From contig NZ_AP014548.1 in the NCBI RefSeq assembly GCF_000831385.1, forward strand, positions 2,347,779 to 2,411,778: a stretch of 64,000 nucleotides of DNA, read 5' to 3'. The DNA comes from Nonlabens marinus S1-08 (GTDB taxonomy: Bacteria > Bacteroidota > Bacteroidia > Flavobacteriales > Flavobacteriaceae). The position numbers and the translations under genes are program-made. Shown one piece after another: positions 43,388 to 51,964 of this stretch; position 1 is the first letter of the stretch; every line of letters starts with the position of its first letter. Under the pieces are notes generated by a model. It was not told the DNA's origin. It made no database searches and was given only the letters and a program-made list of their open reading frames with translations.

Positions 43388-44215
43388 ATGATAGATATTA
43401 AACAATCTAGAAACAGACATAAAAAGAGAGTTGTTGTAAAAGTGGGAACTAATGTGATGGTCAATAAAGACAATCGCATCGTTAGACCCATTCTTAAAAA
43501 ACTGGTAGATCAAATCGCTCGATTGTACGAAGAGGATATAATTACGATTCTCATTTCTTCTGGGTCTGTGATCGCAGGTATGGAAGTACTGGATGACAAT
43601 GATATTGAAGATATCACTATAAGAAGACAAGTTTATTCAGCCGTGGGTCAACCTCGTATGATGCGCCATTACTACAGTATATTTCATGATTATGGAATGC
43701 GTTGTGCACAAGTTCTTGCCACAAAACGAGATTTTGATGAAGGGAAGCATCGGGAGAACATGATCAATTGTTATGAAGGCTTGTTAAGTCAAGGTATCGT
43801 CCCCATTGCTAATGAAGATGATGCAGTATCTCTATCTATGTCCATGTTTACAGATAATGATGAATTAGCAAGTCTCGTCGCAGAATTGATTCATGCAGAT
43901 ATGCTCATATTACTGACAGATATCGATGGGGTCTATGATGGAAACCCAGCAGATAAGGACTCAAGAGTGATAAAATCAGTAACTACTGATCAAGCTGTCG
44001 AGCAATTCATACAATCTTCCAATAAAAAAGAAGGTGAAGGTCGCGGCGGAATGAAATCTAAAATAAATGTTGCTAAACAAACCGCAGCTAAAAACATACC
44101 CACTTTTATTGCTAACGGTAAACGTGATGATTGCATCATCGATATTGTCAATGGTAAAGAAGTAGGAACACGTATTCACCATGTGAATAATGAAATGGAA
44201 AACAAGGACGCTTAA
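43388..44215 (+). CDS. proB: Glutamate 5-kinase, short form without PUA domain
   Basis: Phosphorylates glutamate at the gamma carboxylate. The 275-residue amino-acid-kinase fold has VVVKVGTNVMV, LISSGSVIAGM, PIANEDDAVS, FTDNDELASLVAEL and GRGGMKSKINVAK. E. coli ProB is about 367 residues; the missing part is the C-terminal PUA domain, which affects feedback control there, so proline inhibition may differ here. Lies between proC and proA. Confidence 0.93.
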   Translation: MIDIKQSRNRHKKRVVVKVGTNVMVNKDNRIVRPILKKLVDQIARLYEEDIITILISSGSVIAGMEVLDDNDIEDITIRRQVYSAVGQPRMMRHYYSIFHDYGMRCAQVLATKRDFDEGKHRENMINCYEGLLSQGIVPIANEDDAVSLSMSMFTDNDELASLVAELIHADMLILLTDIDGVYDGNPADKDSRVIKSVTTDQAVEQFIQSSNKKEGEGRGGMKSKINVAKQTAAKNIPTFIANGKRDDCIIDIVNGKEVGTRIHHVNNEMENKDA

Positions 44216-44250
44216 GAGCACCACAGATTTTCAAAAACTAAAATACAAGA

Positions 44251-45450
44251 ATGAAATTATTAAATGAAGTAACTAAAAATAACGTATTACAATCCATGAT
44301 GGATCAACTTGCGCAACGCAAGGACAATATCATCGAGGCTAATAAGAAAGATCTTAACGCTTTTAGTGGCGATGATCAAGCACTTTATGATCGTCTCATT
44401 GTTGATTCAAATAAAGTCGATGACATGATAAGAGCGGTACGTGAAGTGAAAGATCAGCCAGATCCAGTAGGAAAGGTCATTACTGACGACACGCTGGATA
44501 ACGGTCTTAAAATCACTAATAAAACAGCACCATTCGGTACTATCATGATCATTTATGAATCAAGACCTGATGTGACAATAGAAGCAGCAGTTTTGGCCTT
44601 TAAAGCCAATAATAAAATTCTGCTTAAAGGAGGTAAAGAAGCACATGAAAGCAATGAAGAGCTTGTAAAATGCTGGCATCAAGCATTAAAAGACAATGGA
44701 TTGTCTACCGACTGGATTCAGTACCTAAAAATGGATCGCGCTGCCACCCAAGAGTTTTTGAGGAATCCAGATCAACCACTAGATTTAATTGTGCCAAGAG
44801 GTGGAGAGCGTTTAATTGAATTTGTAAAGCAACATGCTAAATGTGCGGTATTGGTAAGTGGGCGTGGTAACAACTTTGCCTATGTCGCTCCAGATGCTGA
44901 TATAGAGAAAGTGATTCCCGTACTAGTGAATGCTAAAACGGATAAAATCTCTGGGTGTAACGCTTTAGATAAAATTTATATCGATGCTAATCATCCAGAT
45001 TTGAAAGCTGTAAGTCGAAAAATTGAAAAAGCATTGACTGATAAGAAGGTAGAAATCGTCGCTAGTCAGGAAGTGATAGGTCATCTGGAAACTACTCAAC
45101 TTATTGAAAATGAAAGCGTTTGGTTTGAAGAGTTTCTTGCCAAAAAAGCAGCAATTGGAATGGTGGATGGATTAGATGATGCTATCGATCACATCAATAA
45201 ATATTCTGGTGGGCACTCTAATATCATCCTTACTGAGAACTTAGACGATGCAGGAGTTTTCATGGAGCAAGTCGATAGTGCTGCCGTTTATCACAATGCG
45301 TCCACTCGATTTACAGATGGAGGTCAAATGGGCGTAGGGGCAGAGCTCGCCATAAGCACTGATAAATTGCATCACCGCGGTCCATTGGGCTTAAAACAAT
45401 TGGTAACTAATAAATATTACGTGTCTGGAACCGGACAGATCCGTGAATAG
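44251..45450 (+). CDS. proA: Gamma-glutamyl phosphate reductase
   Basis: Reduces glutamyl-5-phosphate to the semialdehyde. The 399-residue ALDH-fold protein has IYESRPDVTIEAAVLAFK, LKGGKEAHESNE, IVPRGGERLIEFV, the catalytic Cys236 in KISGCNALDKIYI, and YHNASTRFTDGGQMGVGAE. Last gene of the proCBA operon, with a strong terminator after it. Confidence 0.96.
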   Translation: MKLLNEVTKNNVLQSMMDQLAQRKDNIIEANKKDLNAFSGDDQALYDRLIVDSNKVDDMIRAVREVKDQPDPVGKVITDDTLDNGLKITNKTAPFGTIMIIYESRPDVTIEAAVLAFKANNKILLKGGKEAHESNEELVKCWHQALKDNGLSTDWIQYLKMDRAATQEFLRNPDQPLDLIVPRGGERLIEFVKQHAKCAVLVSGRGNNFAYVAPDADIEKVIPVLVNAKTDKISGCNALDKIYIDANHPDLKAVSRKIEKALTDKKVEIVASQEVIGHLETTQLIENESVWFEEFLAKKAAIGMVDGLDDAIDHINKYSGGHSNIILTENLDDAGVFMEQVDSAAVYHNASTRFTDGGQMGVGAELAISTDKLHHRGPLGLKQLVTNKYYVSGTGQIRE

Positions 45451-45474
45451 TGAGTAATTCTATTTTAAAATCCA

Positions 45475-45508
45475 AACAGCCTAGACTTAGTTCTGGGCTG
45501 TTTTTTTG
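45475..45508 (+). terminator. Intrinsic terminator of proCBA
   Basis: An 8-bp stem AACAGCCC / GGGCTGTT with a 13-nt loop and a run of seven T. Confidence 0.88.
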
Positions 45509-45521
45509 TGAAAAGTAGTTC

Positions 45522-45537
45522 GCTTTCGCGAAAGCGA
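45522..45537. repeat. Dispersed palindrome, copy 12 (intergenic)
   Basis: Exact core 13 bp after the proA terminator, in the convergent gap. The nearby true terminator argues against terminator duty for the palindrome. Confidence 0.95.
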
Positions 45538-45572
45538 AATAAACGACAAACTTCTTACTAATAACAAATTAT

Positions 45573-47405
45573 CTATTGATATCCAGCTGCCTGCAAATTG
45601 AAAAGTCTTGCGTACAGATCATCGTGATCCATTAATTCTTGATGCGTTCCAATTTCAGCAATTTTTCCGTCTTGTAATACTAGAATGCGATCTGCCATTC
45701 GAACGGTAGAGAAACGGTGAGAAATGATGATGCTGGTTTTACCCTCAGTAAGGGCTATGAATCGTTCAAAAACGTCATACTCAGCTTGTGCATCAAGAGC
45801 ACTGGTGGGTTCATCTAGTACCATAATGTCTGCATCTTTCATGTAGGCTCTAGCAAGTGCCACTTTTTGCCATTGTCCACCACTTAGTTCTTGACCTTTA
45901 GCAAATCGGCGACCTAATTGTTGATCAATACCATCGGTCATTTCGGCAATTACTTGACTGGCAAGACTTCGCTCAGCGGCATCTGTAATCATTTGGTCAT
46001 TCTCAATCTGCGCAATATTTCCTACCGCGATATTTTCCCTTAAACGGAATTCATACTTGAAGAAATCCTGGAAAATGACACCAAATCGAGCTCTGTATTC
46101 TTCTTTAGAAAATTTATTGATGTTGATCCCATCTAGTAAGATCTCGCCACTAGTAGGCTCGTAGAATCGCAATATCAACTTGATCAATGTGGTTTTACCA
46201 GCGCCATTTTGACCTACAAAAGCAATTTTTTCACCTGCTTTAATCTTAAAATTCACACCTACTAAAACAGGAGTATCACTTCCCGGATAATTAAACCTCA
46301 CGTTCACTAAATTGAAACCTTGTTGGATTTTGTCTGGTAAGGGAACAGGGTCTGCGGTTTCATTTTCTAGCGGAATATCCAAGAAATCAAAATAATCTCT
46401 TAAGTAAAGGGCGCTTTCAGAGATACGCGTAAATCTGGAAAAGAACTGCTGCAGGTTGTTTCTCAAGCGGTTAAAAGATCCAGAAAGAAAGGTCAATTCA
46501 CCAATGGTAAGCACGCCAGCTATCACTTTAAAAATGATAAAGACATAAGCGCCGTAATAAGACAGCGTTCCTAGTATGTTAAAAAGCGATCCATAATTAC
46601 TTTGTCGCAACGATAAGTTTTTATTAATCAAATAATAACTATGTGATAGATTCTTAAATCTAAACGCGATATAATCTGTCAGCCCAAAAAGCTTTACTTC
46701 TTTGGCAGTGGTATTATTAGCACCCACAAATCTCAAGTAATCCAGCTCTCGACGTTCTGATGTCCAGCTGCGTGCTAGGGAATAACGGTGGGAACTGTAC
46801 TTTGCCTCACTGATAAAAGATGGTATGATGCTTAGTACTAAAAGGACTATCAACCAGGGCTCAAAATAGATCAAAGCCGCTACTAGAGCGATAATACCTA
46901 TAACGCCCTGCACTTGACTCAACGCATCACTCATCAAATTCACACGCCCGTTGGTTTGTTGTCTGGCACGCTCTAACTTGTCATAAAAATCTGGGTCTTC
47001 CAGTTGCTCTAGCGTCAACTCATTGGTTTTACGAATAATTTTTTCTGAAGAGGCATTGGAGTAGAGGTCACCTATCAATCCATCAGTCAACGTGACTAAA
47101 CGGTTGAGAAGTTCTGTTAATACCACCACACCCAGTTCGATTCCTACATAAGTCCAAAGCCTAGTAAGGTCTTGATCATCCAGCGAGATCTGTAAAATAA
47201 TCTCGTCAATAATTATTTTTCCGATCCACAATGTCACTACTGGCGATAAGGCAGTAAGCAATCGCGCCAGGCTATTGAGTGCAAATAACTTAGGACTTAC
47301 CCTCCATATTTCCTTGAAAAATCGCGGGATTGCAGATAAGGAACTGAGAGAAAATACGGAGGTTTTTTTCTTTTCGGTTATGGATTGTAATTGGGGTCTT
47401 GCCAT
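45573..47405 (-). CDS. ABC exporter, fused permease-ATPase
   Basis: 610-residue half transporter. A six-helix type 1 exporter domain (about 25-330) is followed by the ATPase: Walker A FVGQNGAGKTTLIKL (about 396-404), signature LSGGQWQKVALARAY (about 505), Walker B IMVLDEPTSALDA and switch ISHRFSTVRMADRI. Substrate unknown; it resembles multidrug or lipid exporters and would work as a homodimer. A TATCTTTG box ends 5 nt before its ATG. Confidence 0.93.
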   Translation of the reverse strand: MARPQLQSITEKKKTSVFSLSSLSAIPRFFKEIWRVSPKLFALNSLARLLTALSPVVTLWIGKIIIDEIILQISLDDQDLTRLWTYVGIELGVVVLTELLNRLVTLTDGLIGDLYSNASSEKIIRKTNELTLEQLEDPDFYDKLERARQQTNGRVNLMSDALSQVQGVIGIIALVAALIYFEPWLIVLLVLSIIPSFISEAKYSSHRYSLARSWTSERRELDYLRFVGANNTTAKEVKLFGLTDYIAFRFKNLSHSYYLINKNLSLRQSNYGSLFNILGTLSYYGAYVFIIFKVIAGVLTIGELTFLSGSFNRLRNNLQQFFSRFTRISESALYLRDYFDFLDIPLENETADPVPLPDKIQQGFNLVNVRFNYPGSDTPVLVGVNFKIKAGEKIAFVGQNGAGKTTLIKLILRFYEPTSGEILLDGININKFSKEEYRARFGVIFQDFFKYEFRLRENIAVGNIAQIENDQMITDAAERSLASQVIAEMTDGIDQQLGRRFAKGQELSGGQWQKVALARAYMKDADIMVLDEPTSALDAQAEYDVFERFIALTEGKTSIIISHRFSTVRMADRILVLQDGKIAEIGTHQELMDHDDLYARLFNLQAAGYQ

Positions 47406-47410
47406 GTTTA

Positions 47411-47418
47411 CAAAGATA
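47411..47418 (-). promoter_or_regulatory. -7 promoter box TATCTTTG for the ABC exporter
   Basis: Exact TAnnTTTG box 5 nt before the ATG at 47405; near-leaderless message likely. Confidence 0.55.
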
Positions 47419-47465
47419 CTTTACAAGAAACGACTCAGGTAATGCAATGTGATTTTAAATGAATT

Positions 47466-47481
47466 CGCTTTCGCGAAAGCG
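47466..47481. repeat. Dispersed palindrome, copy 13 (intergenic)
   Basis: Exact core, extended to 47464-47483 with flanking TT and AA, ending against the MFS gene stop codon, between two leftward transporter genes. Confidence 0.95.
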
Positions 47482-47483
47482 AA

Positions 47484-48728
47484 CTACAAACCATTTTCCA
47501 GCACAACCACAGGCTTCTTTGTCACTCGATAAAATCCAATCGCAGCCGCTAAACCTACGAGCATGAATCCAGCACACATCATAAAAACGTGTTGATGACC
47601 CAATTCACCAGGGGAACCATCCAGCAGTATACCAATAGCAGGACCCATAAAAATATCTGGAGTATACCCGACTAGAGAAATCAAACCAACCGCAGTTCCC
47701 GTAGCAATTAGCGGAATATGGCCCTCTTGCAAGGCTGCAAAATATAATGTACGGAAGGCGTAGACGCCTGTAGCAATAATCAGTAAGGAAAGAAGAAATA
47801 AGGACTCCCAAGAGCCATCTATAATACCGCTAGCAAAGAATAAACAGCCAACGAACGACAACATAAAGCCAATGATCATGAGTAGGGAGGTTTTAGTTCT
47901 ATCAGCCAGCAGTCCAACGCCTACACCTACAAAAGGCCTGATGTAGAGGAGGTAAGTGCCTACTTTGGCAGATTTAACCTCGTCATAGCCCATCACCTTG
48001 CTTGCGTAAAGCGAGAAGATATCTGTTATTTTATATCCCACGTAAGCACATAAGATGATAATCATGAGTAGCCAGACCGTTTTTATTTTGATGACAGTAC
48101 TGAAGTTTTTTAATAAGTCACGCCAGTGGTCGACTTGTATGGCTTTCTGATCTGCTGCTGGTTTTAAGAATACCACTATTAATACACCTATCAAGGCTAC
48201 AATGCTGGAACACGCATAAATCACTTGTTGGAATGCGTCCTGTTGATTTGCTGTCGCATCCAGCGCATCTGCATTTATAAAAAATGAAAAAATTAAAATC
48301 CCAACTGAACCGAATCCCGCAGCTACTAAACCACGCCCACCATCTAATAATCCGAACGCTAGTCCTTGTCTGTTTTTACCACCTATCACACGCGTGGCTT
48401 TTACCATCGCCGCCCAGAATAAAAATATTGTAGTAAATCCCCAATACCCATACAAGAGTTGCAGCGTCCAAAAGTTAGGTTCATTTGCCAGTACGAATCC
48501 ACCTGCAGCAGTGGCGATAAGTGCTATGGCTATTAAATATTTAGGCGGGTATTTATCGGCAATTGTTCCACCAAATAAATAAGATAAAAACGCAACGATA
48601 CCGTAGGTGGAGAAGCAAGCGCCCAACTCTGTATTACTCAGTTGGAAAACTTCTAGAAAAGTGGGCCTAAAAATACGCGCCAGCACAAAAGGTAATATGA
48701 ATACAGCCTCGCCTGCTAGTATAAGCAA
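47484..48728 (-). CDS. Major facilitator superfamily transporter
   Basis: At least 414 residues with twelve hydrophobic helices. The loop 2-3 MFS motif is GGTIADKYPPKYLIA; GVGVGLLADRTKTS is its repeat in the second half. The TTG at 48728 gives MLILAGEAVFILPF, which starts inside the first helix. The frame stays open upstream to encode SKTRINWLNIT, and the only plausible earlier start is ATT at 48764. The true start is therefore probably a rare ATT. Substrate unknown. Confidence 0.85.
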   Translation of the reverse strand: MLILAGEAVFILPFVLARIFRPTFLEVFQLSNTELGACFSTYGIVAFLSYLFGGTIADKYPPKYLIAIALIATAAGGFVLANEPNFWTLQLLYGYWGFTTIFLFWAAMVKATRVIGGKNRQGLAFGLLDGGRGLVAAGFGSVGILIFSFFINADALDATANQQDAFQQVIYACSSIVALIGVLIVVFLKPAADQKAIQVDHWRDLLKNFSTVIKIKTVWLLMIIILCAYVGYKITDIFSLYASKVMGYDEVKSAKVGTYLLYIRPFVGVGVGLLADRTKTSLLMIIGFMLSFVGCLFFASGIIDGSWESLFLLSLLIIATGVYAFRTLYFAALQEGHIPLIATGTAVGLISLVGYTPDIFMGPAIGILLDGSPGELGHQHVFMMCAGFMLVGLAAAIGFYRVTKKPVVVLENGL

Positions 48729-48788
48729 GGTGATGTTAAGCCAATTGATGCGAGTTTTGGAAATGATACAAGGTTTAAAGTAAAAATA

Positions 48789-49037
48789 CTAGATTTCTTT
48801 GGGCTTTAAAATAAACTTGATCAAGGAGCCTAAGGAAATCAAACTCCAACAAGCCTCTAAAAGAATAAATGGCCAATACCGCAACAGTATAGAGGCGGCG
48901 CAAGCGAGAGAAGCTCCTACAAGGTTTAATAAGATAAATGTCAAACTTACTGTTTTGACTCTACCTATTACATTCAAAAAATAAGCAAGTAAAATCAAGA
49001 ATACCCCAACAGCTCCTATCCAATCTGTCAAATTCAT
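48789..49037 (-). CDS. Small membrane protein, CBU_0592-like
   Basis: 82 residues with three predicted helices (about 5-25, 29-51, 54-75): DWIGAVGVFLILLAYFLNV, LNLVGASLACAAS and WPFILLEACWSLISL. This pattern fits the small CBU_0592-type family of unknown role. It lies upstream of the MFS gene, in the same direction. Confidence 0.75.
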   Translation of the reverse strand: MNLTDWIGAVGVFLILLAYFLNVIGRVKTVSLTFILLNLVGASLACAASILLRYWPFILLEACWSLISLGSLIKFILKPKEI

Positions 49038-49058
49038 ATGCTCTGAGTTTAAACTACT

Positions 49059-49098
49059 AACGCCTAGAAGATTTCTATATGAAATTCTTCCAGGCGTT
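49059..49098. other. Long imperfect hairpin, possible terminator
   Basis: AACGCCTAGAAGATTTC pairs with GAAATTCTTCCAGGCGTT apart from one mismatch and a one-base bulge, around TATAT. It lies between the M42 peptidase stop and the small membrane gene. No clear T tract on the minus strand. Confidence 0.45.
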
Positions 49099-49126
49099 AA
49101 AAATGTTTAGTTCGTAAGAAATCCTA

Positions 49127-50236
49127 TTAAATCAACTTTTCATTTCCTTTACCGAAATAAGAGAAACTTTGATCTGCCTTCAAAACGAGTAAAGATTCAT
49201 AAATCATTTTGATCACATTTTCCACATCATCTCTATGCACCATTTCTACTGTTGTATGCATATATCTCAATGGTAAGGAAATTAATGCACTAGGCACGCC
49301 GCCATTGCTGTAGGCAAAAGCATCTGTATCTGTTCCTGTAGACCTACTTGTCGCACGTCGCTGGAACGGGATTTTATTTTTAGTAGCGGTATCTATGATT
49401 AGATTGCGCAATTTGTTCTGAACAGCTGGGGCATAAGCTACCACAGGTCCCTTACCTATAGCCGCGTCACCGTTGGTTTTTTTGTCAATCATTGGAGTGG
49501 TGGTGTCGTGAGTAACATCAGTCACAATCGCTAGATTAGGCTTTAAGCGTTGTGTGATCATTTCCGCTCCGCGTAATCCTATTTCTTCTTGAACACTGTT
49601 GGTCACGTACAAACCAAAATCCAACTGTTTCTTATTCTCCTTAAGCAATCTTGCAACTTCAGCAATCATGAAGCCTCCCATACGGTTGTCGAGAGCGCGG
49701 CATACGAATTTGTTCTTATTCAGTACGATGAATTCGTCTGGATAAGTGATGACACAACCTACATCAACGCCTAGTTCAAGGACACCTTCTTTATTCTCAG
49801 CACCTACATCTATAAAAATGTTTTCCAGTTTTGGAGATTTCTCGTCTGACTTATCACGGGTGTGAATCGCTGGCCAACCGAATACACCAGTGACGATTCC
49901 TTTAGCTGTATGGATATTTACGCGCTTAGAAGGGGCAATTTGATGATCACTACCGCCATTGCGTACCACATAAATTAACCCATCATCTGTGATGTAATTG
50001 ACATACCATGAAATCTCGTCTGCATGACCTTCAATGACGACCTTATATTTTGCATCAGGATTAATGACACCTACAGCAGTTCCATAATCGTCCGTGATAA
50101 ATTCATCTACGTAAGGCTTCAAATAATCCATCCAGACGTTTTGACCGTTCCATTCGTAGCCTGTAGGTGAGGCAGTGTTCAGGTATTCTTCTAGAAATGC
50201 TAGTGATTTATCAGTAAGTATGCTTTTTTGAGCCAT
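49127..50236 (-). CDS. M42-family metallopeptidase
   Basis: 369-residue co-catalytic aminopeptidase/endoglucanase-type fold. Metal and catalytic marks: VIEGHADEISW, CRALDNRMGGF, NSVQEEIGLRGAE, ATDVTHD-type VTDVTHDTTT, STGTDTDAFAYSNGG and LRYMHTTVEMVHRDDV. Most likely a cytosolic peptide-trimming enzyme. Divergent from the DUF4294 gene. Confidence 0.92.
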   Translation of the reverse strand: MAQKSILTDKSLAFLEEYLNTASPTGYEWNGQNVWMDYLKPYVDEFITDDYGTAVGVINPDAKYKVVIEGHADEISWYVNYITDDGLIYVVRNGGSDHQIAPSKRVNIHTAKGIVTGVFGWPAIHTRDKSDEKSPKLENIFIDVGAENKEGVLELGVDVGCVITYPDEFIVLNKNKFVCRALDNRMGGFMIAEVARLLKENKKQLDFGLYVTNSVQEEIGLRGAEMITQRLKPNLAIVTDVTHDTTTPMIDKKTNGDAAIGKGPVVAYAPAVQNKLRNLIIDTATKNKIPFQRRATSRSTGTDTDAFAYSNGGVPSALISLPLRYMHTTVEMVHRDDVENVIKMIYESLLVLKADQSFSYFGKGNEKLI

Positions 50237-50302
50237 GGGTTTTATTTTGAGCGTGAAGATAATAATCGCGGCGGGAAAAGGTTTGATTAACTGTCGTATT
50301 CT

Positions 50303-50310
50303 TATTTTTG
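50303..50310 (+). promoter_or_regulatory. -7 promoter box TATTTTTG for the DUF4294 gene
   Basis: Exact box; TTG at 50283-50285 lies 17 nt upstream as possible -33 element. ATG is 25 nt downstream. Confidence 0.6.
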
Positions 50311-50335
50311 GAACGCTTTTTGGCAGTTTTTGGTT

Positions 50336-51154
50336 ATGAATAAAAGAGTATTATTTGTTATTGTTTCGGTTTTTGTTTTCGCTTTCGCGGAAGCGCAAAC
50401 TACACCAACTACACTACCAACTCCAGGTGATACGGTTAAAACGGCTTCACCTGACTATTACTATATAGATGGAGACAGCGTCAGCGCTATAGAGTTGGAT
50501 GAAGTTCTACTAATTCAAGATCTTAAATTCACCAGTCGCTATGAGCGCATACGTTACCTAATTTTACAGCGTAAAGTGAAGCGTGTCTGGCCTTATGCTA
50601 AACTTGCCGCAGAGCGACTGACGGAACTCGATGAGCGTCTGGCCAGTATTCCCGATGCTCGCGGCCAGCGTAAGTATGCTAAAATGGTAGAAGATTACAT
50701 CGAGGATGAATTTACTGCGGAGCTTAAGAAACTCACACGTACAGAAGGTCAAATATTGATTAAGTTGATCCATCGTCAAACTGGGGATACTGCTTATGAG
50801 CTCATACGCCGTTTGCGCAGTGGATGGAGTGCTTTCTGGTTCAATAATACTGCTAGTATATTTGATATTTCATTAAAGGAGGAATATCAACCTACTACAA
50901 ATGTTGAGGATTTCTATGTGGAGGATATATTACAACAACAATTCAAACGAGAAGGTCTTGAACCTCAAGAGTCCGCAATCGAATTTGATTATTTCACTGG
51001 TAGAAATAATTGGAAAGCTTTTCAAAGTAAGTTACCAGAGGACTACGATAAAGTAAAACTGGCAGAGCGAGCTCAGAAAATTGAAGAGTACAAAAAGAAA
51101 AAGCAAAAGAAGGAAGCGAAAAAGGCAAAACGTGAGCGTCGCAGGAAAAACTAA
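50336..51154 (+). CDS. DUF4294 secreted protein
   Basis: 272 residues from ATG 50336, signal peptide cleaved after AEA (residue 20). The core YYYIDGDSVSAIELDEVLLI and RRLRSGWSAFWFNNTASIFD is the Bacteroidota DUF4294 family, of unknown function. The C terminus is a basic Lys/Glu-rich tail (about 240-272). A one-base variant of the palindrome encodes AFAEA at 16-20, i.e. the end of the signal peptide. Confidence 0.88.
   Translation: MNKRVLFVIVSVFVFAFAEAQTTPTTLPTPGDTVKTASPDYYYIDGDSVSAIELDEVLLIQDLKFTSRYERIRYLILQRKVKRVWPYAKLAAERLTELDERLASIPDARGQRKYAKMVEDYIEDEFTAELKKLTRTEGQILIKLIHRQTGDTAYELIRRLRSGWSAFWFNNTASIFDISLKEEYQPTTNVEDFYVEDILQQQFKREGLEPQESAIEFDYFTGRNNWKAFQSKLPEDYDKVKLAERAQKIEEYKKKKQKKEAKKAKRERRRKN
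50380..50395. repeat. Dispersed palindrome, variant copy 14 (in CDS)
   Basis: CGCTTTCGCGGAAGCG, one mismatch. Encodes AFAEA at the signal peptidase site of the DUF4294 protein. Confidence 0.85.
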
Positions 51155-51157
51155 ATA

Positions 51158-51904
51158 TTAATTTGCTATAGATGGAGTGAAGAAGTACATATTTAGAAAT
51201 TTATCAGTAATCTGTACCACTTGATCTAATTGTTCTTCACGACTAATCGTCGCTTTTCCATCACCAAATTGTTTCCCGTAAAACCCAAATTGCGAGTGGT
51301 TTCCACCCTTGATGATTTCATGCGTTGCGTGAGGTGGTAATTTATCGGCGTTTGCCTCACTTTTTACAACAGGTGCAATAAAATCTCTACTTCCTGATAT
51401 TTTCAATACAGGTATTTTGCACAAGGATAAATCAATATCTCTTGGGTGTGTTGTGCCTAATAATACGAGAGCATCTGGAATAATAGGGTATTCTTTTACA
51501 AATTGAGCTGCCATTTTCCCACCTTTAGAATGCCCCATAATGACAATTTTCTTTTTGGGATTTTTAAACAGGTCTTTATCTGCGATTTCTTGATATCCTA
51601 AATCAGCCATACGCCATGGCATCTTAACGATACTAAAGTCGTAACCTTTGCTTGCAAAACTAGCAGCAAGTGGCTCATAGGCTTCTGGATCTACAAGTGC
51701 CCCTGGTAAAAAAATGATTTCTATATCATTGTTAGGTACAGCGGTATAACTAAGCATACCATCGTACTCCATAAAGGCTAGCGCCTTGGATTCACGTAAC
51801 TGCTCCTGATCAAAGCCTTGTGGTGAAAAACTGATGTACACATACACGAATATGCCTAACCCTATAACAAGCCACAGCAAACCACAATATTTCAAAAATC
51901 GCAT
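51158..51904 (-). CDS. Alpha/beta hydrolase, membrane-anchored
   Basis: 248 residues. One N-terminal hydrophobic helix (about 6-27) without lipobox, then an alpha/beta hydrolase of the YdeN/DUF-type group: IIFLPGALVDPEAYEPLA, the nucleophile elbow IMGHSKGGKMAA (Ser near 126), acid ISGSRDFIAP and His in IKGGNHSQFG. Substrate unknown. Its stop lies 3 bp after the convergent DUF4294 stop. Confidence 0.87.
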   Translation of the reverse strand: MRFLKYCGLLWLVIGLGIFVYVYISFSPQGFDQEQLRESKALAFMEYDGMLSYTAVPNNDIEIIFLPGALVDPEAYEPLAASFASKGYDFSIVKMPWRMADLGYQEIADKDLFKNPKKKIVIMGHSKGGKMAAQFVKEYPIIPDALVLLGTTHPRDIDLSLCKIPVLKISGSRDFIAPVVKSEANADKLPPHATHEIIKGGNHSQFGFYGKQFGDGKATISREEQLDQVVQITDKFLNMYFFTPSIAN

Positions 51905-51964
51905 GCTTAATAAATTGGTTGGTTAATGGTAGTACCAATTTACTAAAAATTTAATGCACAGTAT

